Source: Ruminococcus sp. (lineage in GTDB: Bacteria; Bacillota; Clostridia; Lachnospirales; Lachnospiraceae). From it: 64,000 bases of DNA. The DNA is taken from contig JACERV010000011.1 of NCBI GenBank assembly GCA_013911065.1, positions 1 through 64,000 of the forward strand, read 5' to 3'. The first letter of the stretch is position 1; each line of letters begins with the position of its first letter. Made by a program: the position numbers and the translations under genes. This document shows, in pieces, positions 1 to 7,730 of the stretch. The notes under the pieces were generated by a model. That model was not told the DNA's origin. It searched no databases and worked only from the letters and a program-made list of their open reading frames with translations.

Positions 1-540
1 TGTGTCAATATCATGAGCTGTCTTTACGCATCCGACCAGTTTTCCTTCAAAATATAAGCCTTCTGCATGCACATCATTTACAAAATGCTCAATTTCTGAC
101 AGCTCAATCCCTTCGTGGATTCTCTCTGAAATATCCTCAGATATAACAGGATTTTTCACAAAAGCATCTCTATATTTACTTACAAAACCTTTTTCCAGCC
201 TTACAACTTCGAACATATCACAAGCCTGCACCAGAATCAGGAATTCTTCCTCGGGCATGATTTCGCCATATTTTCCAAAACGGCTGCTGCCTTCTTTTTT
301 CTTGCCGTACCAGGGGAACTCTACCTGCCCCAGCTCCTCCGGGTGCGCATTTCCGATATAAGTCTGGTTTGGCCAGTACGCAACTGCGTCTTCATAAGAC
401 CGCAGATTTTCAGGTACTAATTTAAGATATTCAGACTCAGGATTCACAATCTTTTCTGTTGTCTGCGTTGTTCCATTATATAAAACCATGCTTGGAGTGT
501 GTACTAATATATAACTTGCTCCTTTGATTACACTATTCAT
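1..540 (-). CDS. grdC: Glycine/sarcosine/betaine reductase protein C, large subunit, N-terminal part
   Basis: The reading frame starts with ATG at 540 behind an AGAAAGGTGG ribosome binding site and runs open off the left edge, giving 180 codons of a protein of usually about 510 residues. The N-terminus (MNSVIKGASYILVHTP, then a NPESEYLKLVP stretch) matches the conserved start of GrdC as I know it. Protein C takes the Se-carboxymethyl group from selenoprotein A and, with GrdD, releases acetyl phosphate, which gives ATP. It lies 109 bases after grdA on the same strand and is presumably the last part of the same operon. Only the truncated part can be judged. Confidence 0.88.
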   Translation of the reverse strand, partial: MNSVIKGASYILVHTPSMVLYNGTTQTTEKIVNPESEYLKLVPENLRSYEDAVAYWPNQTYIGNAHPEELGQVEFPWYGKKKEGSSRFGKYGEIMPEEEFLILVQACDMFEVVRLEKGFVSKYRDAFVKNPVISEDISERIHEGIELSEIEHFVNDVHAEGLYFEGKLVGCVKTAHDIDT

Positions 541-565
541 TGGGTATCCACCTTTCTGTGAATTC

Positions 566-596
566 ATATACCAGAAAACCCAGCCTCCCGGTATAT
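566..596 (-). other. Stem-loop between grdA and grdC
   Basis: ATATACC at 566-572 pairs with GGTATAT at 590-596 in the 109-base gap between grdA and grdC. There is no run of T after it on the minus strand, so it is not a good terminator. It may set relative mRNA stability of the two cistrons, which is inference. Confidence 0.4.
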
Positions 597-649
597 CAAA
601 AGGACAGCCCCTATGGGCTACATAGGACCTGCCCTTCTTTACTTGTTAC

Positions 650-1120
650 TTAGAATTTACAATACTCATCTCTGATAGATGTCATTTCCTGAACGATATC
701 ATCCACATCGAGTACCATTTCCATCATGCTTACTTGTTCGTCATAAACTGCTTCGTCAAATTCTTCCTTCATTTCAGCTTCACATACGTGATATACTTGA
801 AGTCCAAGCTGGACTCCTGTCAACGGACCTGCAAAAGTAGGGTCTCCTGCTGTTACGGTTTCAGCCGCAAGTCCTGCAGCTTCGCCTTCTGCGGCACCAA
901 GTACAACAACTAAGTTCTCTGCACCATATTCATCCGCAAATTCTTTTACCCTCTTCTGATTTTCAAGATCCATTGCGCCTGCGCTTGTTCAGACGAAACA
1001 CTCGGTAGATGAAAATACAATCTCAGCACCAGCAGTTTTTACACACTCTGCAATTGCCGGTCCTGGAATTCCATCACGGTCACCAATGATGATTGCTTTC
1101 TTTCCTTCCAGAATAGCCAT
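650..1120 (-). CDS. grdA: Glycine/sarcosine/betaine reductase selenoprotein A
   Basis: A 156-residue selenoprotein read from ATG at 1120 (AGAAAGGAG upstream) to TAA at 650, with one in-frame TGA at 989-991 that encodes Sec44. The context CFVU followed by TSAGAMDL is the family's redox motif. A plain ORF search sees only the part after the TGA. Selenoprotein A is the small acidic carrier shared by all B-type components: its selenol takes the carboxymethyl group from protein B, passes it to protein C, and the mixed selenide-sulfide is then reduced by thioredoxin. It sits directly after trxA and before grdC. The length matches the family (about 157). Confidence 0.95.
964..988 (-). promoter_or_regulatory. 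Possible SECIS element of grdA
   Basis: Bacterial selenocysteine insertion needs an mRNA hairpin just after the UGA. Here CAAG (987-984) can pair with CTTG (967-964), enclosing a GC-rich loop. The stem is short and I could not fit it to a clear consensus, so this is placed by position more than by structure. Confidence 0.3.
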
Positions 1121-1149
1121 AATTCATTTCTCCTTTCTCACATGAAAGA

Positions 1150-1171
1150 GTGAAAAATTCATATTTTTCAC
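1150..1171. repeat. Inverted repeat between trxA and grdA
   Basis: GTGAAAAAT and ATTTTTCAC form a perfect 9-base dyad with a 4-base loop (GTGAAAAATTCATATTTTTCAC without the loop would be the full arms). It lies in the 97-base gap before grdA. It is too AT-rich for a strong terminator and could be an mRNA processing site or an operator. Confidence 0.4.
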
Positions 1172-1217
1172 CGCACTTAAACATGAGTCTTTGTCAACTT
1201 TATGATAAGGAAATATA

Positions 1218-1535
1218 CTAAATATATTTCTGTATCATCGCTTCAATACTTTCCGGGGTAGCATCGTCTTTCACTACCTCCTCCACTTTCTCACCGTCTT
1301 TATAGATTGCCATAACAGGCAGTCCCAGTATCTTCTGTGAGATTGCAAGACGGCGGGCTTTCGTGGTGTTCAAAGAAGTAAATTTCAACTTCTCACCGTA
1401 GGTTTCTGCAAATTCATGTACCTTAGGCATCAATGCCTGGCATGGCACACATCCGTCACCATAGAAATCCACAAACACATATCCCTCTGCTTTTAATACT
1501 TCTTCTTCAAAGTTTGTCTTATCCAAATCTACCAT
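1218..1535 (-). CDS. trxA: Thioredoxin of the glycine-reductase type
   Basis: A 105-residue thioredoxin-fold protein. The active site at residues 28-32 is GCVPC instead of the usual WCGPC. The same GCVPC site is known from the thioredoxin that serves glycine reductase in Eubacterium acidaminophilum, so the change fits a dedicated electron carrier to selenoprotein A. The cis-proline region ([12 protein letters not shown]) is intact. It lies between trxB and grdA, transcribed together. The start at 1535 follows an AAGGAGG site. It is a cytoplasmic protein that passes electrons from TrxB to the selenide-sulfide of GrdA. Confidence 0.94.
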   Translation of the reverse strand: MVDLDKTNFEEEVLKAEGYVFVDFYGDGCVPCQALMPKVHEFAETYGEKLKFTSLNTTKARRLAISQKILGLPVMAIYKDGEKVEEVVKDDATPESIEAMIQKYI

Positions 1536-1597
1536 TTGTCATATCCTCCTTTTCTGCCTGTTTTTAAAGGTTCTGAAATTTCTGTTTTGTTCCCAGC

Positions 1598-2542
1598 TTA
1601 AAAATAATCCGACAGGCTTCTCTCTACCTGTACTGCTGCAATTGCCCCATCCGCAGCCGCAGTAACAACCTGCCTCAGACTTTTCACCCTTACATCTCCT
1701 GCCGCATAGACTCCAGGGATATTGGTATGCATGTCTTCGTCTGTTTTAATATACCCGATTTCATCCATATCAATGATACCTTCAAACACTTTTGTATTCG
1801 GAATCATCCCGATAAATCCAAACAGCCCAAACAGTCCATCCTCCGGATCAGCGTCTACTTTTCTGGTCTCTCCGGTCTTTACATTCTTCACAATCATTCC
1901 CTGAAGAATCTCATCTCCATAGAGCTCCTCCACAACAGTATCCCAGAAGAACTCCATCTTTGGATTGGCAAAGGCTTTCTCCTGTATGGATTTAGCGGCA
2001 CGCAACTCGTCTCTTCTATGAATCAGGGTGACCTTTCTGGCAAACTTGGTCAGATACAGGGCTTCCTCTACTGCAGAATCTCCCCCTCCTACCACATAGA
2101 CCTCCAGGTCTTCAAAAAAGTTTGCATCACAGGTTGCACAGTAGGATACACCCTTACTCGCATATTCTTTTTCACCCTTGCAGCCAATCGGTCTTGGGTG
2201 AGCGCCTGTGGCAATGATAACGTTCTTTGCCTCATACTGAGTTTTTTCCCCCTTCAGGACTTTGATTTCACCCTCCAGAGAAACTTCCTTGATTGTATCT
2301 GACACACGTTCCACTCCGAATCTTTCCGACTGTGCTGTCATTCTTGCTGTCAGGGAGGGGCCGGATTCTCCTTCCAGTACCTGTCCCGGATAATTCTCAA
2401 TTTCATCGGTGATGGCAATCTGTCCGCCATCCTGTCCCTTCTCTATAATCAGAGCGGAAAGACGGCTTCTGCCTGCGTACAGCCCAGCAGATAATCCTGC
2501 CGGGCCTCCTCCTAATATAATTACATCATAAATCTTACTCAT
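1598..2542 (-). CDS. trxB: Thioredoxin reductase (NADPH-dependent flavoenzyme)
   Basis: A 314-residue two-domain flavoprotein with the N-terminal FAD motif GGGPAGLSAG (residues 11-20), the redox pair CATC (Cys135, Cys138) and the C-terminal FAD motif with GVYAAGDV. I chose ATG at 2542 (MSKIYDVIILGGGPAG), preceded by AGAGGAATT, over a longer in-frame start at 2722 that would add 60 unrelated residues overlapping the transporter gene. It reduces the neighbouring GCVPC thioredoxin. It begins 20 bases after the BCCT gene ends and is part of the same operon. Confidence 0.95.
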   Translation of the reverse strand: MSKIYDVIILGGGPAGLSAGLYAGRSRLSALIIEKGQDGGQIAITDEIENYPGQVLEGESGPSLTARMTAQSERFGVERVSDTIKEVSLEGEIKVLKGEKTQYEAKNVIIATGAHPRPIGCKGEKEYASKGVSYCATCDANFFEDLEVYVVGGGDSAVEEALYLTKFARKVTLIHRRDELRAAKSIQEKAFANPKMEFFWDTVVEELYGDEILQGMIVKNVKTGETRKVDADPEDGLFGLFGFIGMIPNTKVFEGIIDMDEIGYIKTDEDMHTNIPGVYAAGDVRVKSLRQVVTAAADGAIAAVQVERSLSDYF

Positions 2543-2562
2543 GATAATTCCTCTTAAACTTT

Positions 2563-4059
2563 CTATAACTTTTCTGTCTTTAATACTTTCACAAGTGAAA
2601 CGCAGGCAAATACCATAATAAATATAAATGGAAAGGCTGCTACAATAGATATTGTCTGCAATGGTTTCAATCCTCCTGCAATCAGAAGGCCAACTGCTGT
2701 TATGGACTGGATAATACCCCACAATATCTTCTTACCATTTCCAGGGTTCAAATCTCCCTCTGATGTGAGCATTGACAACACGAAAGTACCTGAATTTGCG
2801 GAGGTAATAAAGAATGTACACAACAATACCAGTGCAATTAAGGATAATACTACCCCCAGCGGATACTTCTGCATTACAACAAACAGGCCTGTTTCCGGTA
2901 CTGCTGCCACTTCTTTTAACACGTCCATAGACAGTTTGCCACTTTCTCCAAGATGAAGTCCAAGAGAACCGAAAATTGCAAACCATACAATAGAGCCAAG
3001 GCTTGGTGCGATTACAACACCCATAACAAATTCTCTGATTGTTCTTCCTCTTGAGATTCTTGCAATGAAAATTCCAACAAATGGAGCCCATGCAATCCAC
3101 CATGCCCAATAGAAGATTCTCCAGCCTTCAACCCATGAGTTATCCCCATATGAGCTGATTCCCAGGCTGTCTTGAGCAAAATTACCCAGATATTGCCCCA
3201 CACCATTAATGAAATTATTCACCATCTCCAGTCTCGGCCCTACAAGAACTACTGCAATCATCAATATAAATGCAATGTAAAGGTTGGCATCAGATATAAG
3301 CTTAATACCTTTCTCAATACCAGATACTGCAGACCAGATATAAACGACTGAAATCACAGCAATGATAATAATCTGGATAAGCAGGGTTGTCGGAATACCA
3401 AACAAATAATTGAAACCACTATTAATTTGCAGTACTCCCAGACCAAGAGATGTTACAATACCTGCCACTGTAGCAAACACTGCAAGCACATCTACAATTT
3501 TTCCTATGGGACCTTTCACGCCTTTTTCACCAATCAATGGCTCAAAAAGAACGCTTATCAAACCTGGCTTATTCTTTCTGAACTGGAAATATCCTAAGGC
3601 AAGCCCAATAATTGCATAGCCTGCCCACGGGTGGATTCCCCAGTGCATAAAAGAAGCTTTCATAGCAAAATCGGCTGCTTCCGCAGATGCAGGATCAATC
3701 CCTGCCTTTGGTCCGATATAGTGGGAAATAGGTTCTGCTACTCCCCAGAATACAAGTCCTACTCCCATGCCTGCGCCAAAAAGCATAGCAAACCAGGATG
3801 AAGTCTTATATTCTGGTCTGGAATCATCCGGTCCAAGCCGGATTTTTCCATATTTACTCAGTGCGATTCCAATCGCAAATATTACAAAAAATGTCATTGC
3901 TAAAAGATATAACCATCCAAAATCCTTTGTTAAAAAGCCAAAAACGGCATCAGATACTTTAGAAAAACTTGCATTACCAGCTACCGCCCAGATAGCCACA
4001 ATTCCAGTAAGTACTAATGATACATAAAAAACAAAATTATCTGGTTTCTTTTTGTCCAC
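2563..4059 (-). CDS. BCCT-family betaine/choline/carnitine transporter
   Basis: A 498-residue integral membrane protein with about 12 hydrophobic segments and the family's Trp-rich stretch (FYWAWWIAWAPFVG, then ARISRGRTIREF). The glycine-rich AMLFGAGMGVGLVFWG segment is the usual substrate/Na+ region. It starts with GTG at 4059 after AGAAGGGGGC. Its place between grdH and trxB argues that it supplies glycine betaine to the reductase and that the B component is of betaine type. The C-terminus stops soon after the last membrane helix, so it lacks the long osmosensing tail of BetP. Substrate is inferred from context, not from sequence. Confidence 0.9.
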   Translation of the reverse strand: MDKKKPDNFVFYVSLVLTGIVAIWAVAGNASFSKVSDAVFGFLTKDFGWLYLLAMTFFVIFAIGIALSKYGKIRLGPDDSRPEYKTSSWFAMLFGAGMGVGLVFWGVAEPISHYIGPKAGIDPASAEAADFAMKASFMHWGIHPWAGYAIIGLALGYFQFRKNKPGLISVLFEPLIGEKGVKGPIGKIVDVLAVFATVAGIVTSLGLGVLQINSGFNYLFGIPTTLLIQIIIIAVISVVYIWSAVSGIEKGIKLISDANLYIAFILMIAVVLVGPRLEMVNNFINGVGQYLGNFAQDSLGISSYGDNSWVEGWRIFYWAWWIAWAPFVGIFIARISRGRTIREFVMGVVIAPSLGSIVWFAIFGSLGLHLGESGKLSMDVLKEVAAVPETGLFVVMQKYPLGVVLSLIALVLLCTFFITSANSGTFVLSMLTSEGDLNPGNGKKILWGIIQSITAVGLLIAGGLKPLQTISIVAAFPFIFIMVFACVSLVKVLKTEKL

Positions 4060-4088
4060 TTTTATGCCCCCTTCTCTCTTCTACCGGA

Positions 4089-5393
4089 CTAAACACGGAA
4101 TACTGTCTGTTCTTGAACGTCAGCCGTTAAACTTTCCAAAGCCACTTTTGTTCTGTGATAACGCAGTTTCCACTGCTCTTCTTTGGTAGTTCCAGGATCA
4201 CCAAGAGGATAAGGGATGGAAATTGTTGGAACAATCCTGTTTGCACCAACTGTTTTTGCTACAGGAATCAGATTACACATCAGTACAATTGGGAAGCCAG
4301 CCTTCTCAATTTCTTTCACCATCGTTGCACCGCAACGAGTACAGGTACCTCATGTGGCAACCATAATGCAGGCATCTACATGATCTTCTCTTAAAAATGG
4401 AACCATTTCCTGAGCCATTCTCTGTGCCTCAGCCTGGGTTGTTCCTGTTCCAACTGTGGAATAGAAATAAGGATGCAGACTTCCGAAAAATCCTTCTTTT
4501 TCCAATACTTTCAATGCATCTACCGGAGTAATGACATTAGGATCCGCATCTGCAGCTGCCGGGTCAAATCCAGCATGTATTGTCTTATATTCTCCAGTTT
4601 TCAGGGCATCTGTGCTAGAAATATCATATCTGCCCCAGCGTGTAGCTGATGCGGACTGAATGCGGTCCGGGTTATCTACCGGCACGATACCGCCTGTAGT
4701 AAGCAGAGCAATTCTGGCTGTCTTTAAATCTTTTACAGGTGCTGCAATCGGAACTCTGTCCATCTTAGGAATCGGAAGTTCTGTCTCAAACGGCTGCCCG
4801 TTTACTTTCTTAATCAACATGTCAATCATACGCTCAGAAGCTGGTTTTAAATCAGCACGCCATACCTGACGGCGGATTCCTCTTGGGAAATATCCTTCCT
4901 CCTCAGCACTTCCTACCGGCTCACCATTTAATAACTTGTTGGCAACACCGACCATTGCAGCCACGTCTTTTCTCATCTTGGAAGCAATATTTCCGCCTCT
5001 TAAGATATACATATCTTTTTTAAACATCTCTGCTCCAGGGTTTTCTTCATTAATAGAAGTTACAACCGGAACACCAAATTTTTCTTTTACAGCCTTACAT
5101 ATTGTACCGCAGGCAACTCCATACCGCCCTGCCTGGAACGCCGGTCCTGCAAGGAAAATATCAAACTCTTTATCTTCCAGCATTCCGATAATTGTTGCAA
5201 TAGCCGCCTCTGTATTAGATCCTATGTAGTTGTCACCACAGATAACTGTATGGGTAACTTCTGCATCCAAAAGTTTATCAAACTGCATTGCCGGACCGAT
5301 TTGTCCTTCATGAATCTGAGGTTCAATTCCAGCCTGGTCCTCTCCGCCAATCTGGCCGAAAAACTGGTTTACATATACAATCGCTTTTTTCAT
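4089..5393 (-). CDS. grdH: Betaine-type reductase component B, selenoprotein subunit
   Basis: A 434-residue selenoprotein. An in-frame TGA at 4350-4352 encodes Sec348 in the motif U-GTC-TR-C (UxxCxxC), which is characteristic of GrdB/GrdF/GrdH. Read without recoding the gene falls into two ORFs. I prefer ATG at 5393 (MKKAIVYVNQFFGQIGGE), seven bases after GGAGG, over the ATG three bases upstream. It binds substrate together with the pyruvoyl subunit next door and transfers the carboxymethyl group to GrdA. Glycine (GrdB), sarcosine (GrdF) and betaine (GrdH) forms are hard to separate by eye. The BCCT gene following it favours betaine. Length matches the family. Confidence 0.9.
4322..4338 (-). 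promoter_or_regulatory. SECIS hairpin of grdH
   Basis: On the mRNA, exactly 11 nucleotides after the UGA, lies a perfect 17-nucleotide hairpin: TCGTTGC, loop GGT, GCAACGA. A 17-nucleotide upper stem-loop 11 nucleotides after UGA with a GGU apical loop is the geometry known for SelB recognition of the E. coli fdhF SECIS. Confidence 0.75.
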
Positions 5394-5406
5394 CATCTTC
5401 CCTCCA

Positions 5407-6732
5407 TTAGAATTCTTTCATCGTTTTCGGGGACCATCCGCAAACCTGGTCACCACAGAACATTGAATTGTTTTCCATAATAATGGAACCATCTTCTCTA
5501 ACAGATGAACCTAAAATTTCATCATTTGCCCATCCGCCAGAAAGTCCGTCTCTTGCTAATGCTTCCAATTCGCCAAGAACGGTTTCCATAGGAGGCAGCT
5601 CGATCATTTCTGAAACATTACCGCAGGATACGATTGCATCACATTTCTCATCCAAAGTCACAAGAGGCTGAGATTGTCCGTCACGTCCCGTACACTCATT
5701 TGTTACACCTACAGTCTTAACTCCTGCGTCTTCCAGAGCTACAATACATCCAACAAAGTCCGCATCCGGATTTCCATATCCTTCTTCTGCTACCACGGCA
5801 GCATCGGCACCAATTGTTTTTGCAATCTGTGCAACGTAAAGCGCAGCTCTTTCCTTTTCCTCCAATGCAACATTCAGGTTTGACATAATTACGCCCAGGA
5901 AATTAATTGTCTTACCGTGCTCTTTGTACAGTGCTTTGATGTTTGGACAATTCTGGAAATCATAGGTTGACCACTTAGAAGAAACAGGCATAAAACTTCC
6001 TGATATAATAGCACCGTCTAAAATCTCATTGGGATTCATAACAGTAGGGACCATGTGGTTAGTATCCCAGCCATAAACTAAATCATTGTAGCCTGCGGCC
6101 TCCATCTGAGACTGCGGCTGCATTACATAAACAACAGATGGTAATTTTTCAACCTCTTCCCCACGTCTAATCATCGGCTCAGATTCATAAACTTCAGTTT
6201 CCTCCGGTGTCAGTTCTTTCAAACATGCACCGATAAACTCTGCAAGCTTATGTCCCGCTCTTCTGAGCGCATCATTCTTTTTCTGCTGCTCACGTTTTTC
6301 AAAATCTTCATTCGTATCAGCAACTAGTACAATATTATTTAGCTGACCAAAGTATGTATATTTCTGGCCTTCTCCACTCATGTCGATTACGCCATCCTGA
6401 AATCCGCCCCAATGTTTTCCAACTACTAATACACTGCAGTTCTTTAGGGCATAAGTAACGCCATCCCCAGCCTGCGCCAGATCACCTATATATCCCGGGA
6501 ACAGGCTTCTTCCATCCAGGCGGGTTCTTGGTTCAATTGCTTCTTTTACCGGGCACATACGAATCTTATCTCCCGGCTTCGCAATGTAAAGATCTGCCTC
6601 TGTAATCCGCTCATCTTCGCATACAAACTTGAGAGCTTCTTCTTTATTAATAGTAAGCACGCCGTCACTAAACGACAACAGCTCTCCAAATACTATATCT
6701 TTCACATAGAAATTACCAATTTCCAGCTTCAT
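5407..6732 (-). CDS. grdI: Betaine-type reductase component B, pyruvoyl proprotein subunit
   Basis: A 441-residue GrdE/GrdG/GrdI-family proprotein, first gene of the operon, starting at ATG 6732 after AGGAGG. Family members are cleaved internally to an alpha and a beta chain, the new N-terminus becoming a pyruvoyl group that binds the substrate amine. In GrdE the precursor is a Cys near residue 242. Here the aligned stretch AIISGSFMP (241-249) has Ser246 instead. Serine is the precursor in many pyruvoyl enzymes, so cleavage may still occur. Other cysteines (262, 329, 347) are alternatives. The gene ends 13 bases before grdH. Assignment to the betaine form rests on the linked BCCT gene. Confidence 0.88.
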   Translation of the reverse strand: MKLEIGNFYVKDIVFGELLSFSDGVLTINKEEALKFVCEDERITEADLYIAKPGDKIRMCPVKEAIEPRTRLDGRSLFPGYIGDLAQAGDGVTYALKNCSVLVVGKHWGGFQDGVIDMSGEGQKYTYFGQLNNIVLVADTNEDFEKREQQKKNDALRRAGHKLAEFIGACLKELTPEETEVYESEPMIRRGEEVEKLPSVVYVMQPQSQMEAAGYNDLVYGWDTNHMVPTVMNPNEILDGAIISGSFMPVSSKWSTYDFQNCPNIKALYKEHGKTINFLGVIMSNLNVALEEKERAALYVAQIAKTIGADAAVVAEEGYGNPDADFVGCIVALEDAGVKTVGVTNECTGRDGQSQPLVTLDEKCDAIVSCGNVSEMIELPPMETVLGELEALARDGLSGGWANDEILGSSVREDGSIIMENNSMFCGDQVCGWSPKTMKEF

Positions 6733-6787
6733 GACTTCCTCCTTTTATTGGACTACACTAAATGTCATTTTTACTAAATATTCAATT

Positions 6788-6805
6788 TAACAAGCGCGCT
6801 TATGT
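6788..6805. promoter_or_regulatory. Candidate TetR operator O2 of the grd operon
   Basis: TAACAAGC-GC-GCTTATGT shares the core AAGC-2 bases-GCTT with O1 at 6829-6846. It lies just downstream of the expected transcription start of grdI, its centre 41 bases (about four helical turns) from O1. It is also contained in a wider dyad, ATTTAACA (6785-6792) with TGTTAAAT (6803-6810). Confidence 0.5.
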
Positions 6806-6821
6806 TAAATATTATACAATC

Positions 6822-6850
6822 ATATTAGCAATAAGCCTGCTTATTGTCAA
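6822..6850 (-). promoter_or_regulatory. Promoter of the grdI operon
   Basis: On the minus strand TTGACA (6850-6845), a 17-base spacer and TAATAT (6827-6822) give a sigma-A-type promoter about 90 bases before the grdI start codon. The spacer is almost entirely filled by the palindrome O1, so a bound regulator would block polymerase. Confidence 0.65.
6829..6846. promoter_or_regulatory. Candidate TetR operator O1 of the grd operon
   Basis: A perfect 18-base dyad CAATAAGC-CT-GCTTATTG lies between the -35 and -10 boxes of the grdI promoter. Together with O2 it suggests a consensus ATAAGC-2 bases-GCTT. The divergent TetR gene at 7017 is the natural candidate binder. Confidence 0.55.
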
Positions 6851-6932
6851 GGTATATTTATGATTATTATCTATAATGTTATTTGCTTAATAAATAGCCC
6901 TAAAAAAGGGTTATATAACTGTTGAATTTACC

Positions 6933-6960
6933 TTGATTTTTAGCCATTACGTGGTAAAAT
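6933..6960 (+). promoter_or_regulatory. Promoter of the TetR gene
   Basis: TTGATT (6933-6938), a 16-base spacer and TAAAAT (6955-6960) precede the tetR-like gene by 56 bases. Confidence 0.5.
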
Positions 6961-6967
6961 TTAAAAG

Positions 6968-6986
6968 AAATAACTTTACGTTATTT
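6968..6986. promoter_or_regulatory. Dyad in the TetR gene leader
   Basis: AAATAAC-TTTAC-GTTATTT is a perfect 7-base inverted repeat with a 5-base centre, between the -10 box and the start codon of the regulator. It could be an autoregulatory operator, although its sequence differs from the two sites at the grdI promoter. Confidence 0.4.
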
Positions 6987-7016
6987 AGCCCAGACTGAAA
7001 GGAATAGCAAAGAATC

Positions 7017-7673
7017 ATGAGACCAAATGATATTGATAATGAGGAACTTAAAAAAATAAACCGCAGAGAATTTATTAATGCTACTAAGGAATTAATGGAG
7101 CAGGAAAGTTTTCAATATATTTCTATTAGAAAAATCGCGGAAAGAGCAGGCTTTCACAATTCTACACTTTACTTATATTTTAAAGATCTGGACCAACTGC
7201 TCCTGTTAGCATCTATGAAGTATTTTCGTGAATACAGCCATTCTTTAAATATACTTAGTCAGGAGAAGCATCCTCCTATTGAGAAATTTATAAGCATCTG
7301 GGATTTTTTTCTTACTTCGGTGCTCAAAAACCCTATGATATTTTATAACTTTTTCTTCGGAAAAAGCAGTGACAATTTATATGATATCATGGCGATGTAT
7401 TATGACATCTTCCCTGAAGAACGCGAACAGTTTTCGAAAGACATTGAAGCGATGTATTTTGGCAGAAACATTACGGAACGTTCTTTGTATATATTACGTA
7501 CCATCCTTTTCGAAAACACGTCTGTAACGGAAGAAAACCTCTACATGCTGAATGAATTAAGCGTAAGTTATTGTAAATACAAATTAGAGCTCAAATGCCA
7601 GAATCCCGATTTAGATTCTGAGCAAATAAAAGAGGATATTCTTACAGCTTACTCTTACCTTTTCGGATTATAA
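7017..7673 (+). CDS. TetR/AcrR-family transcriptional regulator
   Basis: A 218-residue protein with an N-terminal helix-turn-helix (ISIRKIAERAGFHNSTLYLYF, about residues 39-59) in the TetR arrangement and an all-helical C-terminal ligand-binding part rich in Phe/Tyr. It is transcribed divergently from the grd operon, with 284 bases between the two starts that hold both promoters and three dyads. It therefore probably controls the betaine reductase operon in response to a small ligand such as betaine or a downstream metabolite. That link is inference from position. The start at 7017 has GAAAGGA 13 bases upstream, a rather long spacing. Confidence 0.85.
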   Translation: MRPNDIDNEELKKINRREFINATKELMEQESFQYISIRKIAERAGFHNSTLYLYFKDLDQLLLLASMKYFREYSHSLNILSQEKHPPIEKFISIWDFFLTSVLKNPMIFYNFFFGKSSDNLYDIMAMYYDIFPEEREQFSKDIEAMYFGRNITERSLYILRTILFENTSVTEENLYMLNELSVSYCKYKLELKCQNPDLDSEQIKEDILTAYSYLFGL

Positions 7674-7678
7674 GAAAC

Positions 7679-7715
7679 AAAAGGCAGAACCGCCTGAAAA
7701 CCGGTTCTGCCTTTT
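7679..7715. terminator. Bidirectional terminator between the TetR gene and the kinase gene
   Basis: AAAAGGCAGAACCG (7679-7692) and CGGTTCTGCCTTTT (7702-7715) form a 14-base stem with T runs on both strands, placed between two convergent genes. Confidence 0.85.
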
Positions 7716-7730
7716 GATATCTCATATTCC

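Noticed and set aside
650-1120. In-frame TGA in grdA could mean a pseudogene
   Set aside because: The TGA sits at residue 44 in the CFVU context where the family has selenocysteine, and the frame is otherwise intact.
1727-2302. 191-codon plus-strand ORF
   Set aside because: It is antisense to trxB, has no ribosome binding site and its translation looks like no protein family.
1598-2722. Longer trxB reading with 60 extra N-terminal residues
   Set aside because: The extension overlaps the transporter gene end, has no similarity to the family and the internal ATG has a proper ribosome binding site.
4089-5393. Two adjacent ORFs could mean a frameshifted or split gene
   Set aside because: Both parts are in one frame, separated by a single TGA at the known Sec position of GrdB-type proteins with a SECIS hairpin after it.
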